NCBI GenBank assembly: GCA_021788515.1
Contig: JAJYKN010000109.1
Location: forward strand, 1-5,750
Origin: Nitrospirota bacterium
GTDB lineage: Bacteria; Nitrospirota; UBA9217
Reading direction: 5' to 3'
Length of the DNA stretch: 5,750 bases
Shown: piece after piece, positions 5,713 through 5,750 of the stretch
Layout of the letters: each line of letters opens with the position of its first letter
How positions within the stretch are numbered: the first letter of the stretch is position 1
Made by a program: the position numbers and the translations under genes
Notes under the pieces: model-generated
What the model was told of the DNA's origin: nothing
Databases searched by the model: none
The model's input: only the letters and a program-made list of their open reading frames with translations

Positions 5713-5721
5713 TGGTAATAT
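5713..5721 (+). promoter_or_regulatory. Possible extended -10 promoter element
   Basis: TGGTAATAT contains TG-n-TAATAT, an extended -10 pattern with TAATAT close to the TATAAT consensus. No good -35 is found at normal spacing (TGGAAA at 5692-5697 is weak), which extended -10 promoters can tolerate. Transcription would start near 5728, almost at the ATG of the next gene, implying a nearly leaderless message. If this is the promoter, the fold at 5616-5671 would lie upstream of the transcript and could not act as its leader. Confidence 0.3.
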
Positions 5722-5729
5722 GGCCCGTT

Positions 5730-5750
5730 ATGGCGAAAATACTGGAAAAA
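5730..5750 (+). CDS. Probable start of a further gene, cut by the window edge
   Basis: ATG 5730 opens a frame reading M-A-K-I-L-E-K to the edge. A rival ATG at 5720 opens another frame (M-A-R-Y-G-E-N). Neither has a clear ribosome binding site. Seven codons are too few to identify a product. Confidence 0.3.

Noticed and set aside
5596..5729. Known riboswitch (c-di-GMP, fluoride, cobalamin, TPP, SAM)
   Set aside because: The conserved core sequences of these classes are not visible; only generic stems are present.
1..5750. A defence system, mobile element or CRISPR array
   Set aside because: No repeats with spacers, transposase, integrase, phage genes or recognisable defence domains were found. 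The PIN domain here belongs to a PIN-PhoH protein rather than a toxin-antitoxin pair.

Overview
The window is a dense, fully plus-strand stretch of bacterial chromosome. It is GC-rich, with G/C-ending codons dominating most genes, and it holds seven clear protein genes plus the probable first codons of an eighth. Gaps between genes are short or negative. Shine-Dalgarno sequences are good for several genes, and GTG starts are used alongside ATG. The gene set (class I PurE, bacterial DUF89 phosphatase, PIN-PhoH ATPase, VKOR-thioredoxin fusion) fits a free-living environmental bacterium. The style of the PurE and NIF3 proteins is most like Desulfobacterota/Desulfuromonadia or Nitrospirota, but that placement is an impression and not a measurement. 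There are no rRNA or tRNA genes, mobile elements, CRISPR arrays or phage genes.

Left part (1-2977): a NIF3/YbgI-type dinuclear metal protein is followed, after a 42-base gap containing a strong ribosome binding site, by purE. purE carries an unusual Lys/Arg-rich C-terminal tail. Its stop codon overlaps the GTG start of a DUF89/ARMT1-like metal-dependent phosphatase (GTGA overlap), and the TsaC/Sua5-type threonylcarbamoyl-AMP synthase starts 5 bases after the phosphatase stops. purE, DUF89 and tsaC therefore look like one translationally coupled unit joining purine synthesis, probable metabolite damage control and tRNA t6A modification.

Middle (2988-4307): a PIN-PhoH protein (nuclease domain plus PhoH ATPase) starts 10 bases after tsaC, with its ribosome binding site overlapping the tsaC stop. 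It is probably in the same operon and adds an RNA-processing function.

Right part (4396-5595): after an 88-base spacer comes an inner-membrane VKOR-like thiol oxidoreductase fused to a periplasmic thioredoxin-like domain, with an odd cysteine-bearing tail. A small heavy-metal-associated (HMA) domain protein with a CxxC metal site follows. A 21-codon mini-ORF bridges the two by an ATGA overlap and may couple their translation.

Right edge (5596-5750): this non-coding stretch contains a sequence that can fold as a three-way junction, then a possible extended -10 promoter element very close to a new ATG. No known riboswitch class was recognised. The observations most worth following are the basic PurE tail, the purE-DUF89 coupling, the VKOR-Trx/HMA pairing with its cysteine tail, the possible structured RNA at 5616-5671, and a likely one-base shift at the start of the NIF3 gene.
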